Position numbers and translations under genes: made by a program. The notes beneath the pieces are model-generated. The model was not told the origin of the DNA. It ran no database searches and saw nothing but the letters and a program-made list of their open reading frames with translations. Source: Desulfofarcimen acetoxidans DSM 771 (GTDB lineage: Bacteria; Bacillota; Desulfotomaculia; Desulfotomaculales; Desulfofarciminaceae). Taken from it: DNA of 64,000 nucleotides. The stretch is taken from assembly GCF_000024205.1 (NCBI RefSeq), contig NC_013216.1, positions 744,001 to 808,000 of the forward strand, in the 5' to 3' direction. Below are positions 54,605 through 63,447 of this stretch, piece by piece. Every line of letters starts with the position of its first letter. Positions within the stretch are counted from its first letter, which is position 1.

Positions 54605-57097
54605 ATGAATATGAAAGCAATTATTATGGCCGGCGGGGAAGGTTCCCGGTTAAGACCTCTTACTTGCGGTCGCCCTAAACCGATGGTTCCGGTATTAAAT
54701 AAGCCGGTTATGTGTCATATTATAGATTTGCTCAAGCAGCACGGTATCACGGATATAGGTGTGACTCTACAGTATATGCCGGAAGCTATAAAAGATTATT
54801 TTGGCAGCGGTTCTCAGTTCGGTGTGAATATAAGCTATTTTGTGGAAGAATCTCCTTTGGGTACGGCAGGAAGTGTTAAAAACGCAGGCAACTTTTTGGA
54901 TGAAACCTTTTTGGTAATCAGTGGGGATGCACTGACTGATCTGAACCTGTCAAAAGCTATAGAGTTTCATCGCAATCAGTGCTCGGATGCCACCATTTTA
55001 TTGACCAGGGTTGATTGTCCTTTGGAGTATGGAGTGGTGATTACTGAAGAAAACGGCCGCATCAGGCGGTTTCTGGAGAAGCCCAGTTGGGGAGAAGTTT
55101 TCAGTGATACGGTTAATACCGGTATTTATATTTTGGAACCAGGTGTTTTGGATTATTTTAATCAGGGTCAGGTATTTGATTTCAGTAAAGACCTCTTTCC
55201 CAGGCTGTTAAAGGACAAGAAGCCTCTGTTTGGTCTTGTGCAGCAGGGTTATTGGTGTGATATCGGAAACCTGCGGCAGTACCTGCAGGCGCATTATGAT
55301 GCGCTGTCCGGCAAGGTTAAGATAAGTATACCGGGAAAAGAAATTGCGCAGGGCGTGTGGGTTGGGAAAGGCGCATTAATAAGTGACAGCGTTGAAATGG
55401 AAGGCCCTCTGCTTATAGGTGAGAATTGCCATATAGGCAAAGGGGTAAAACTGGGTTCCTGCAGTGTAATAGGTGAAGGGTGTGTATTAAAAGAGGGTAC
55501 TTCGGTGAAGCGAAGTGTTATCTGGAATCATGTTTTTACAGGTTCCGGGGCGGCGGTTCGCGGCGCTGTCCTGTGCAGCAGGGTGCAGGTGCAGGCTAAC
55601 GCGCAGATTTATGAAGGAGCGGTAATAGGAGATGACTCTGTCATCAGGGAACACGGCATGATTAAACCGGATGTTAAGCTGTGGCCAAACAAATTAGTGG
55701 ATATGGGATCGGTCGTTCAAAGCAGTTTAATCTGGGGCACCAGGCTGCCTAAGAAGATATTTGGGTTGGAGGGGATTACCGGACAGGTTAATGTAGATAT
55801 TACGCCGGAGTATGCCTGCCGGGCAGGCGCGGCCTTTGGTTCCTGTCGTGGGGCAGGTGCCATGGTTGTGGTTAGCTGCGATAATTATCCCTCATCCGGA
55901 ATGATTAAAGACGCTCTCGTGGCAGGTTTGCAGTCTGCCGGAGTAAAAGTTTTCGACCTGGGAATTGGGGTAACCCCCATGCACCGCATGGCAGTGCGTT
56001 TTATGGCGGCTAACGGCGGCATTCATGTCAAAAAATCTCCCTGGCATGAGGAAAAAACAAGTATGCTTTTTACTGACAGCCGGGGAGGCAACATTTCGCG
56101 TGGCGAAGAACGCAAACTGGAAAACATTTTTATGCGAGAAGATTTTCAACGGGCGGATATTAGCAGGTTGAACAAACCACAATCAGTGCATGGCATGCCG
56201 GAGGCTTATATACAGTCCATTGCCAGGCAGGCGCATATTGCTTTACTTGCTGATGCTGGGCTGCGGATAGTTATGATTTATGATAATACGAATTTGGAAA
56301 GATTTATTGCACCTTTATTCAAAGAACTTAATATCGATCTGCTGGATAACTGCCAGGAGGAGCTTGCTGAGGAAGGAAGCTGGTATAATTGCCAGTCTGT
56401 TTTGCCGCAATTATCAAAAAGTGTAGTGGAACAAAATGCTGATCTGGGAGTCATACTTGATCCCAATGCTGACAGCCTGTTGTTGCTGGATGGCTCAGGA
56501 AGGGTGATTAAGGATGAGTTGTTGACAGCTCTGATTGCCCTGGTAATCTTGAAAGAGCAAGGTGGCTCGGTAGTGGTGCCGATTACAGCTCCTCGTATTA
56601 TCGAAACTCTGGCCGGACAATATAGCGGGCAGGTGATAAGAACCAAAACAGCGGTGCAGGATTTTCTGGAGCAAATATTGCAGTTGGAGAATCAGGAGCC
56701 TGGCAGCAGGGTGAGGGGTATTTCACAATTCTTTATGCATTTTGATGCCTTATCCGCGCTGGTAAGAATAATGAGTTTTTGCGTTGAGAATGATATCAGC
56801 TTGGCTGAGCTGGTGGATGAGATCCCTGATTTCTTTCTGGACAAGAAAGAAGTGGCTGTACCCTGGGAGGCAAAAGGTACTGTTATCAGAAAACTTGTGG
56901 AAAATCCGCCTGAAGAACACTTGGAACTGTTGGATGGTGTTAAGGTTTATCATCCCGAGGGTTGGGCACTGGTATTGCCGGATCCTGATAAACCGATTTG
57001 CCGTGTCTTATCTGAGGGGACCTCTATGGAAATCGCTGAATCGCTAACCGACATGTATGTTAATAAGATAAGTGAGATTGTCGGTGCAGCTGTTTAA
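54605..57097 (+). CDS. Sugar nucleotidyltransferase / phosphomannomutase-like fusion
   Basis: 830 residues. N-terminal nucleotidyltransferase (1-235): [32 protein letters not shown] and VISGDAL are intact. Left-handed beta helix (about 250-375). The C-terminal half has the phosphohexomutase fold but the serine loop (TASHNP in active enzymes) is replaced by [13 protein letters not shown], and the metal loop DGDGD by DPNADS. The mutase part is probably not catalytic; a regulatory role is possible. It follows the GT4 gene by 37 bases. Confidence 0.88.
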   Translation: MNMKAIIMAGGEGSRLRPLTCGRPKPMVPVLNKPVMCHIIDLLKQHGITDIGVTLQYMPEAIKDYFGSGSQFGVNISYFVEESPLGTAGSVKNAGNFLDETFLVISGDALTDLNLSKAIEFHRNQCSDATILLTRVDCPLEYGVVITEENGRIRRFLEKPSWGEVFSDTVNTGIYILEPGVLDYFNQGQVFDFSKDLFPRLLKDKKPLFGLVQQGYWCDIGNLRQYLQAHYDALSGKVKISIPGKEIAQGVWVGKGALISDSVEMEGPLLIGENCHIGKGVKLGSCSVIGEGCVLKEGTSVKRSVIWNHVFTGSGAAVRGAVLCSRVQVQANAQIYEGAVIGDDSVIREHGMIKPDVKLWPNKLVDMGSVVQSSLIWGTRLPKKIFGLEGITGQVNVDITPEYACRAGAAFGSCRGAGAMVVVSCDNYPSSGMIKDALVAGLQSAGVKVFDLGIGVTPMHRMAVRFMAANGGIHVKKSPWHEEKTSMLFTDSRGGNISRGEERKLENIFMREDFQRADISRLNKPQSVHGMPEAYIQSIARQAHIALLADAGLRIVMIYDNTNLERFIAPLFKELNIDLLDNCQEELAEEGSWYNCQSVLPQLSKSVVEQNADLGVILDPNADSLLLLDGSGRVIKDELLTALIALVILKEQGGSVVVPITAPRIIETLAGQYSGQVIRTKTAVQDFLEQILQLENQEPGSRVRGISQFFMHFDALSALVRIMSFCVENDISLAELVDEIPDFFLDKKEVAVPWEAKGTVIRKLVENPPEEHLELLDGVKVYHPEGWALVLPDPDKPICRVLSEGTSMEIAESLTDMYVNKISEIVGAAV

Positions 57098-57162
57098 AGT
57101 AATGGAAAAACCAGTGCCGATATAGTTATTGCCGGTAATATTGGCATATTAAAGTATATAAT

Positions 57163-57206
57163 AAAGAAACCCGTCCTGCTTTATAACGAGACGGGTTTCT
57201 TTTTAG
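57163..57206. terminator. Bidirectional terminator
   Basis: 13-bp stem AAAGAAACCCGTC/GACGGGTTTCTTT with further T after it, between convergent genes. Confidence 0.85.
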
Positions 57207-57232
57207 GATAAACAATTGCAAATTAATTTGAG

Positions 57233-58579
57233 CTATAAATTAATACCATATTTTTGCATCCGGTAAAGCAGCGTGGCCCGGGAAATGCCTAAATATTTAG
57301 CCGTTTTGGTTTGGTTGCGGTTGTGTTTCTCCAGAGCTTTAATAATTAAGTGTTTCTCTAATTCCGTAAGGGATATGCCGCTTTCCGGGAGGTTTAGCAC
57401 AGGTGTTTCATATTCCTCAATATTGTCCAGTATCTCTCTGGGTAAATGCGCAGGCTGAATTTCAGACCCCTGGCAAAAGATTAAAGCTCTTTCTATAACA
57501 TTTTGCAGTTCTCTTATATTTCCGGGCCAGTTATATCGGATAAGCAGCTTCATGGCCTCGGGTGAGATTTTTTTGCTGTGGGAAGTGTCAAATTTACCTA
57601 AAAAGTGATTGACCAGCAACGGAATATCATCTTTTCTGACCCTTAAAGGAGGCAGATTAATCCTCATTACGTTTAGCCGGTAGTAAAGATCTTCTCTAAA
57701 AGCTCCTCTGGCTATAGCCAGAGACAGGTCTGAATTAGTGGCGGCAATAATCCTCACATCCACGGATATGGTTTCAGTCCCACCCAATCTTTCAAAAGAT
57801 CTCTCCTGTAAAACCCTTAAAAATTTAACCTGCATGCTAATAGGCATTTCGCCGATTTCATCTAAGAAAATAGTACCCTTGTCCGCTATTTCAAAACGTC
57901 CTTTCTTCTTGTTTAACGCTCCGGTAAAGGCACCTTTTTCATGGCCGAACAACTCACTCTCCAGAAGATGTTCCGGTAAAGCAGCGCAGTTTACCGCGAT
58001 AAAAGGTTTGTCCGAGCGGTTGCTGGCATTATGAATCTCAACTGCCGCAACTTCTTTTCCGGTACCGCTTTCCCCGGTAATTAAAACAGTGGTATTTGTT
58101 TTCGCCACCTGCCGTATAAGGGAGGCTACCTCTTTGGTAGAGTCGCTCTGACCGATCATTCTGCCATATTTGCTGCTCAATTCCTGTCGTAAAAAATCGA
58201 CTTCTGTTTCTAACTGGTGAACATGTAAAGCCTGTTTCAACAGCACCTTTAGCTCATCCAGTTTAAACGGCTTGGTGATATAGTCATTGGCGCCTAGCTT
58301 CATAGCTTCGATAGCCGTCTCAATTGTACCGTGGGCTGTCAGCATGATTACGGGCATACCGGCATTAATTTCTTTGATTTTGCGCAGAGCTTCCATTCCA
58401 TCAATATCAGGCAGCCATAAGTCAAGAATAACGATGGAAGGTTCAATTTCTTGCGCCAGAGCAATTCCTTGCAGGCCTTCCGTGCTGGTTATTACCTGGT
58501 AGCCCTCGTGACTCAGGGCTCTGTCCAAAGCCCAGCACATTTTTTCTTCATCATCAATTACCAATATACGAGGTATCAA
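57233..58579 (-). CDS. NtrC-type sigma-54 response regulator
   Basis: 448 residues. Receiver domain (1-120) with the phospho-Asp in VILDLWLPDIDG and Lys in ITKPFKL; AAA+ domain with GESGTGKE (Walker A), ELFGHEKGAFTGA (the sigma-54 contact loop) and DEIGEMP; C-terminal Fis-type helix-turn-helix (NQTKTAKYLGISRATLLYRMQ). All activator residues look intact. It overlaps the kinase gene by 26 bases, and the pair is divergent from hyfB, where a sigma-54 promoter lies. Confidence 0.95.
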   Translation of the reverse strand: MIPRILVIDDEEKMCWALDRALSHEGYQVITSTEGLQGIALAQEIEPSIVILDLWLPDIDGMEALRKIKEINAGMPVIMLTAHGTIETAIEAMKLGANDYITKPFKLDELKVLLKQALHVHQLETEVDFLRQELSSKYGRMIGQSDSTKEVASLIRQVAKTNTTVLITGESGTGKEVAAVEIHNASNRSDKPFIAVNCAALPEHLLESELFGHEKGAFTGALNKKKGRFEIADKGTIFLDEIGEMPISMQVKFLRVLQERSFERLGGTETISVDVRIIAATNSDLSLAIARGAFREDLYYRLNVMRINLPPLRVRKDDIPLLVNHFLGKFDTSHSKKISPEAMKLLIRYNWPGNIRELQNVIERALIFCQGSEIQPAHLPREILDNIEEYETPVLNLPESGISLTELEKHLIIKALEKHNRNQTKTAKYLGISRATLLYRMQKYGINL

Positions 58580-60122
58580 CTTGACCGCCCCCTTTAAAAT
58601 GATTTTGCTCTACGGGAAGTATGATGGTGAAAATTGCGCCTTGTCCCCGGATGCTGTCAACTTTAATAGTTCCTCCATGCATATTCAGGTTTTGATAGCA
58701 AATAGGCAGGCCCAGCCCTGTTCCTGTTGCTTTAGTGGTATAAAAGGGATCAAAGATTAATGTCTTCAGCTCAGGGGAAATGCCTTCACCTGAATCCTTG
58801 AATTGAATGGATAGGAATTTATCCTTGCAAGTAGTCGTTATTTCCATCATTCCACCATCAGGCATGGCTTCGGCGGCATTAACAATGAGGTTAACGAAGA
58901 CTTGTTTTAATTTCTCTGTATCTACCCAAATTAGCGGTATTGACTCTTGAAAGGCCAGGTGAACTGTTATATTTTGTTTTCTCAACATGGCGCTGGAAAA
59001 GGATAGGACGCCGGTCAACAAGTCGTTAACCGAACATTTCTTAAATGCGCATTTGCTTGGCCGGCCAAAATCAAGCAATTCCTGTATGACAGTATTTTGG
59101 CGGTCAACCTGCTCCTCTATAGATCTGGTGAATTCCTCAATGCCCGTCACCAGTGAATATTCATTATGCATCAACTCTGCCAGGGTTTTTATAATACCGG
59201 CCGGATTTCTAAGTTCGTGCGCAACTCCTGTGGCTAAACGTCCCAAGGCTATCAGGTGTTCGGATTGTCTCAGTTGGTTTTCTAATCTTTCTTTTTCAGA
59301 TAGTGCCACAGCCATTTTATTTATTGCTGCTGCTACTTGTCCCAATTCTCCGCTCATTTCCGGCAGCAGCAGGTGAATATCCTTCTCCATATCCTGCAGG
59401 CCGCGTTTCAACCGGTTGACTCCTGTGGTGATATTGCGCACAATGAATAAGGTGCCGGCAATGCCCAGGGCCAGCACGAAAATTATAAAATAGCGTACCA
59501 GTTTTCTGAAGTAACTGTTCTGATAGAATATGGGATTTAGTCTTTCTCCTGCCCACATGACTGCAATCAGCTTGTTTTGAACTATTACGGGGCAAATATA
59601 TTCCACTACCTGGTCGTCCCAGGTACCGGTAATTCTAAAAAGAGGTTCTTTGCTCATTTGGGTTGCCACCAAACCTGATTTTGTTTTCTTAAAAATATCT
59701 TTTTCTCTTATGGTTTCTTCTTCAGGCGATAGATTGCGGTAATTATGCAGAAAGCCTAAGACTGTTATTTTATTGGAATCCGGGACATAGAGACCGAAGC
59801 GAATACCTGTATTGGCCGGCACATAGGGCTGTATGACATTAACAAATGTTTTATGCAGGACTGTTTGAGCCAGCGCCTGCGTGTCGCTTTCAGTATTGAC
59901 AAGATTCTTAATATATTCCTCTTTAGCGCTGTTGACCAGGGATTCCAATCTTTTCTCTTTATCCAAGAAAACTACTTTATCTGTGCGGGAGGCAAAGGAA
60001 ATATCATAGATTAAAGCCGCAAGCGGAATAAGCATAATGGCGGCAGTAATAATTATAATTTGATTCGTAAGGCTTTTTTCGTGAAAGAAGGAAAAATATT
60101 GTTGAAATTTCAGGTTAATCAT
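58554..60122 (-). CDS. Membrane sensor histidine kinase
   Basis: 522 residues. Membrane segment near 20-43, an outside sensor domain to about 205 (Cache-like), second membrane segment near 206-228, HAMP-like linker, then HisKA with the phospho-His in GVAHELRNPAG, and an ATPase domain with VNLIVNAAEAMP, DSGEGISPE and TGTGLGLPIC. It belongs to the NtrB/ZraS-type kinases that act with sigma-54 regulators. The signal is unknown; the neighbouring hydrogenase suggests a redox or fermentation cue. Confidence 0.93.
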   Translation of the reverse strand: MINLKFQQYFSFFHEKSLTNQIIIITAAIMLIPLAALIYDISFASRTDKVVFLDKEKRLESLVNSAKEEYIKNLVNTESDTQALAQTVLHKTFVNVIQPYVPANTGIRFGLYVPDSNKITVLGFLHNYRNLSPEEETIREKDIFKKTKSGLVATQMSKEPLFRITGTWDDQVVEYICPVIVQNKLIAVMWAGERLNPIFYQNSYFRKLVRYFIIFVLALGIAGTLFIVRNITTGVNRLKRGLQDMEKDIHLLLPEMSGELGQVAAAINKMAVALSEKERLENQLRQSEHLIALGRLATGVAHELRNPAGIIKTLAELMHNEYSLVTGIEEFTRSIEEQVDRQNTVIQELLDFGRPSKCAFKKCSVNDLLTGVLSFSSAMLRKQNITVHLAFQESIPLIWVDTEKLKQVFVNLIVNAAEAMPDGGMMEITTTCKDKFLSIQFKDSGEGISPELKTLIFDPFYTTKATGTGLGLPICYQNLNMHGGTIKVDSIRGQGAIFTIILPVEQNHFKGGGQVDTSYIGN

Positions 60123-60134
60123 CCTTTCCCGCCT

Positions 60135-60144
60135 GTATTAATAC
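60135..60144. promoter_or_regulatory. Palindrome P1, candidate regulator site
   Basis: GTATTAATAC, within a 14-base string (GCCTGTATTAATAC) repeated exactly at 60388-60401. It lies just upstream of the kinase start, so it may also influence the kinase gene. Confidence 0.4.
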
Positions 60145-60150
60145 CTCAAA

Positions 60151-60166
60151 TGCATTATATAATACA
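60151..60166. promoter_or_regulatory. Palindrome P2, candidate enhancer site
   Basis: TGCATTATATAATACA, a 16-base palindrome with one imperfect pair, differing at one base from the palindrome at 60248. About 250 bases upstream of the sigma-54 promoter, a typical distance for NtrC-type enhancers. Confidence 0.55.
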
Positions 60167-60247
60167 TATCCCTGTAGGAAAAGATTCATTTTTAAAAAGT
60201 CCCGCCAAATAATTTTTTCGAGTAGATACTGCTTAATTGCAACTAAT

Positions 60248-60263
60248 TGTATTATATAATACA
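60248..60263. promoter_or_regulatory. Palindrome P3, candidate enhancer site
   Basis: TGTATTATATAATACA, a perfect 16-base palindrome about 150 bases upstream of the sigma-54 promoter. Most likely a dimer site for the adjacent NtrC-type regulator. Confidence 0.6.
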
Positions 60264-60391
60264 GCGATGAATTAGATAGTGCATTGGTGCAGCAAATAAG
60301 ACAGCCATTTGGAGTGTTGAAATTGCAGTGTTTTTGTGAATAATCCGAAAAGTGTTGTAGCATATGATGCAGTTCGAGTTGCCGTTTGCCT

Positions 60392-60401
60392 GTATTAATA
60401 C
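60392..60401. promoter_or_regulatory. Palindrome P4, candidate regulator site
   Basis: GTATTAATAC, second copy of P1, 12 bases before the -24 element. It shares the GTATTA/TAATAC half-sites with P2 and P3. Confidence 0.4.
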
Positions 60402-60413
60402 GGCCTTTAATAA

Positions 60414-60430
60414 TGGTACATCTCTTGCAT
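60414..60430 (+). promoter_or_regulatory. Sigma-54 promoter of the hyf operon
   Basis: TGGTAC-ATCTC-TTGCAT: the GG and GC doublets are separated by exactly 10 bases and only one base of TGGCAC-N5-TTGCA is changed. It faces hyfB, with about 100 bases of leader. Confidence 0.75.
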
Positions 60431-60538
60431 AAAGTGTTTGCGGGTGCTATGTACAGAGTGACTGCGCGCGCTGCTCTTTTAGTACTTTTATATATATTAA
60501 TTGTTGATAATATTAATTTTTGATTTGGAGGCTGCATA

Positions 60539-62524
60539 ATGATTGGTGGTATGCAAGAGCAGTTAGGATTAATGGTTATTCTTCTGTACCTTTCAGGGGC
60601 TATTCTCCCATTGCTGCTCAAGACCAGCCGAAAACTGTCCCTGTGGCTGGGCTGCTTTTTAGGAGGGGCCGCCGGTTTACTGGGTTTGGGATTGGGTCTG
60701 GCATCGTTGTTGGCACCCGAACCCTGGACCGTTAATCTGGGAACGGTTTTGCCGGGAGTTGTTTTTCAGATTGTTATGGACGGGTTAAGCGGTTTTTTTG
60801 TGGCTACAATTTCGCTGGTTGTAGCTCTGGTAAGCTTTTATTCCTGGAATTATATGAGTATTTATAAAACTGAGAATATTGCCTGGTGGAGTTTTTGCTA
60901 TAATGTTTTTGTTTTGTCCATGCTTTTGGTGGTAACTGTCACCAATGCCATCATGTTTCTTATTTTCTGGGAACTAATGACTCTAGCTTCTTATTTTCTG
61001 GTTACTTTTGAATATCGCCACCAGCAGGTGCGCAAAGCCGGTTTTAGTTATATTGTCATGACGCACCTCGGCACAGTTTTTATTATGACAGCTTTCTTTT
61101 TGATGTTTAAAGGTACCGGGGGATGGGATTTTGCTGTTTTGTCCGCTAACAGCCATGGTTTGCCGGACGCAGTAAAGAGCCTGATTTTTGTTTGCGCATT
61201 AATCGGTTTTGGGACTAAAGCCGGTATTGTTCCGCTGCATATCTGGCTGCCGTTGGCGCACCCGGCTGCTCCCAGCAATGTATCCGCGGTGATGAGCGGT
61301 GTTATGTTGAAAACGGCTATATACGGTATGATTCGTCTGATTATTGATATTTTAGGTCCGGGCCCTGCCTGGTGGGGCGGTGTAGTACTGGCAGTCGGCG
61401 TAGTTTCAGCTGTCATGGGTGTTTTATATGCTTTGATGGAACATGACATGAAGCGGCTTCTGGCTTTTCACAGTGTGGAGAATATAGGCATTATTCTGAT
61501 GGGCTTAGGGACAGCGCTTATTTTTTATGCCTGGTCTATGCCTGTTGCCGCCGCTGTTGCCCTGGCGGCCGGGCTGTTTCATGTGCTGAATCACGCTATT
61601 TTTAAAAGCCTTTTGTTTTTGGGGACTGGCTCGGTCTATTATACAACTCACAGCAAGGATATTGAGGAATTGGGCGGGCTGATTAAAAAAATGCCGCAAA
61701 CAGCACTGCTTTTTCTGGTCGGAGCTATATCTATATCAGCTATACCTCCGTTTAACGGTTTTGCCAGTGAATATCAAATATATCAATCTTTATTGGGTAT
61801 GTCTTATCAAAAAGTATCTGCGTTCTGGAGTATTGCCGGTGTTTTATCCGGAGTTGCTCTGGCTTTGACAGGCGCTTTAGCTGCAGCCTGTTTTGTTAAG
61901 GCCTTTGGAATCAGCTTTCTGGCACTGCCCAGAACAAAAAAGGCGGCCGCGGCTGAGGAAGTACCCTTTTTGATGAGAATAAGTATGGCCCCTCTGGCTG
62001 TGTTATGTCTGCTTTTCGGTGTTGCCCCGGGATTGGTATTGAATAATATAACGCCTTTAATCGAACAACTGGTGCCTGGAACGCCACTGCCTGAAATTGC
62101 GACTTACAATATGAATTTAACTTTGCTGCTTGTATTGGTCGGTGTTTTTCTCTTTGTTGCCAGTAAGCTGACGGGGGCCAAGAAAGTCAGGCGGACCGAA
62201 ACCTGGGGCTGCGGCATAGAATTAACCGCCGAGATGGAATATACCGCTGCTTCCTTTTCTCAGCCTGTGCGCAGGACTTATCGTGCAATTCTACAGCCTA
62301 AAAGGAAGGTGAAAAACAATTACCGGTTGTTGCCTTATTTCGATTTCCATATTCACTTTGATGAACATGTTAGACCGGTTATTGAGGATTTCTTATATAA
62401 TCCCTTGAGAAAAACGATTATTAAAACCTCAAAAATATGGCAGCATATTCAGAGCGGGAGTATAAATTTATATCTCGGCTATATCTTTATAACGCTGGTA
62501 GTTTTGCTGGTTTGGGCCAGATAG
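60539..62524 (+). CDS. hyfB: Hydrogenase-4 component B-like proton-pumping subunit
   Basis: 661 residues, about 14-16 membrane segments, of the NuoL/MrpA antiporter type. IFWELMTLASYFLVTFEYRH carries the conserved Glu, FGTKAGIVPLHIWLPLAHPAAPS the conserved Lys, and HDMKRLLAFHSVENIG the next Lys/His group, so the proton path seems intact. Start ATG 60539 after TTGGAGG. First gene of an operon with hyfC and hyfE, 108 bases after the sigma-54 promoter. Confidence 0.88.
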   Translation: MIGGMQEQLGLMVILLYLSGAILPLLLKTSRKLSLWLGCFLGGAAGLLGLGLGLASLLAPEPWTVNLGTVLPGVVFQIVMDGLSGFFVATISLVVALVSFYSWNYMSIYKTENIAWWSFCYNVFVLSMLLVVTVTNAIMFLIFWELMTLASYFLVTFEYRHQQVRKAGFSYIVMTHLGTVFIMTAFFLMFKGTGGWDFAVLSANSHGLPDAVKSLIFVCALIGFGTKAGIVPLHIWLPLAHPAAPSNVSAVMSGVMLKTAIYGMIRLIIDILGPGPAWWGGVVLAVGVVSAVMGVLYALMEHDMKRLLAFHSVENIGIILMGLGTALIFYAWSMPVAAAVALAAGLFHVLNHAIFKSLLFLGTGSVYYTTHSKDIEELGGLIKKMPQTALLFLVGAISISAIPPFNGFASEYQIYQSLLGMSYQKVSAFWSIAGVLSGVALALTGALAAACFVKAFGISFLALPRTKKAAAAEEVPFLMRISMAPLAVLCLLFGVAPGLVLNNITPLIEQLVPGTPLPEIATYNMNLTLLLVLVGVFLFVASKLTGAKKVRRTETWGCGIELTAEMEYTAASFSQPVRRTYRAILQPKRKVKNNYRLLPYFDFHIHFDEHVRPVIEDFLYNPLRKTIIKTSKIWQHIQSGSINLYLGYIFITLVVLLVWAR

Positions 62525-62536
62525 GAGGTTTAAACT

Positions 62537-63436
62537 GTGTCTGATCAATTGGTTATTATGGGCGGGCAAATTATTTTGTTATTGCTCTTGGCGCCTCTGG
62601 TGAACGGTATTATTAAGAAAACCAAAGCATTGATGCAATGCAGGCGCGGCCCCGGTATTTTTCAGCCTTATTTTGATGTGATCAAGTTTTTAAAGCGGGA
62701 ACCGGTGGTATCGGACAATACATCATGGATTACCCTTTTAACCCCGTATGTTTGTTTGACTGCTTACCTGACTGCTGGCAGTTTGATCCCTATGTGGGTG
62801 AAGACCGGTTTTGGTTTTGGTGATTTGATTGCTTTAACCTATCTTTTTGCCTTGTCCAGATTCTTTCTTGCTTTAGCAGGCTTGGAACCGGCCAGTGCCT
62901 TCGGAGGCATGGGTTCGAGCAGGGAGATGATGATTGCAACTCTGGTTGAACCGGTAATGGTAACAGGTTTATTTGGACTGGCTTTACTGGCTGGAACTAC
63001 AGATCTGGCAGGCATCAGGGGTGCCGGGCACAATCCGGTGGGTCTGTTGGCTTTTATCGGCTTAATGTTTGTAACGGTAGCGGAAACGGGTCGTATTCCG
63101 GTGGATAATCCTGATACACACCTTGAATTGACTATGGTGCACGAAGCTATGCTGTTGGAATATGCCGGGAGACAGGTGGGCTTTTTGCACCTGGCGGCTA
63201 TGGTTAAACAAACGGTGCTGCTGGTTCTTTTGATACACTTATTTTGGCCTCTGGCTGCAGGTGCTTCTCCGGCTCTGGCACTGTTGATTATGATTGGAAA
63301 AGTGATTGTTTTAGGATTGGCTCTGGCTGTGATTGAAACAAGCATGGCCAAGATGAGGTTGTTTAAGCTGCCGGAACTGATGGCAGGGGGAGCTACCTTT
63401 TGCCTGCTGGCATTGTTAATTTATTGTTTGGTATAG
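62537..63436 (+). CDS. hyfC: Hydrogenase-4 component C-like membrane subunit
   Basis: 299 residues, NuoH/HycD family, eight membrane segments. TKALMQCRRGPGIFQPY and the loop ETGRIPVDNPDTHLELTMVHE are the conserved quinone-/ion-channel motifs of this family. It links the hydrogenase module to the pump. GTG 62537 after GGAGG. Confidence 0.9.
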   Translation: MSDQLVIMGGQIILLLLLAPLVNGIIKKTKALMQCRRGPGIFQPYFDVIKFLKREPVVSDNTSWITLLTPYVCLTAYLTAGSLIPMWVKTGFGFGDLIALTYLFALSRFFLALAGLEPASAFGGMGSSREMMIATLVEPVMVTGLFGLALLAGTTDLAGIRGAGHNPVGLLAFIGLMFVTVAETGRIPVDNPDTHLELTMVHEAMLLEYAGRQVGFLHLAAMVKQTVLLVLLIHLFWPLAAGASPALALLIMIGKVIVLGLALAVIETSMAKMRLFKLPELMAGGATFCLLALLIYCLV

Positions 63437-63447
63437 GGGGGGTTAGG

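Noticed and set aside
60115-60621. 168-codon minus-strand frame over the kinase-hyfB gap
   Set aside because: It begins inside hyfB antisense, has no ribosome site, unusual composition, and covers the sigma-54 promoter and palindromes.
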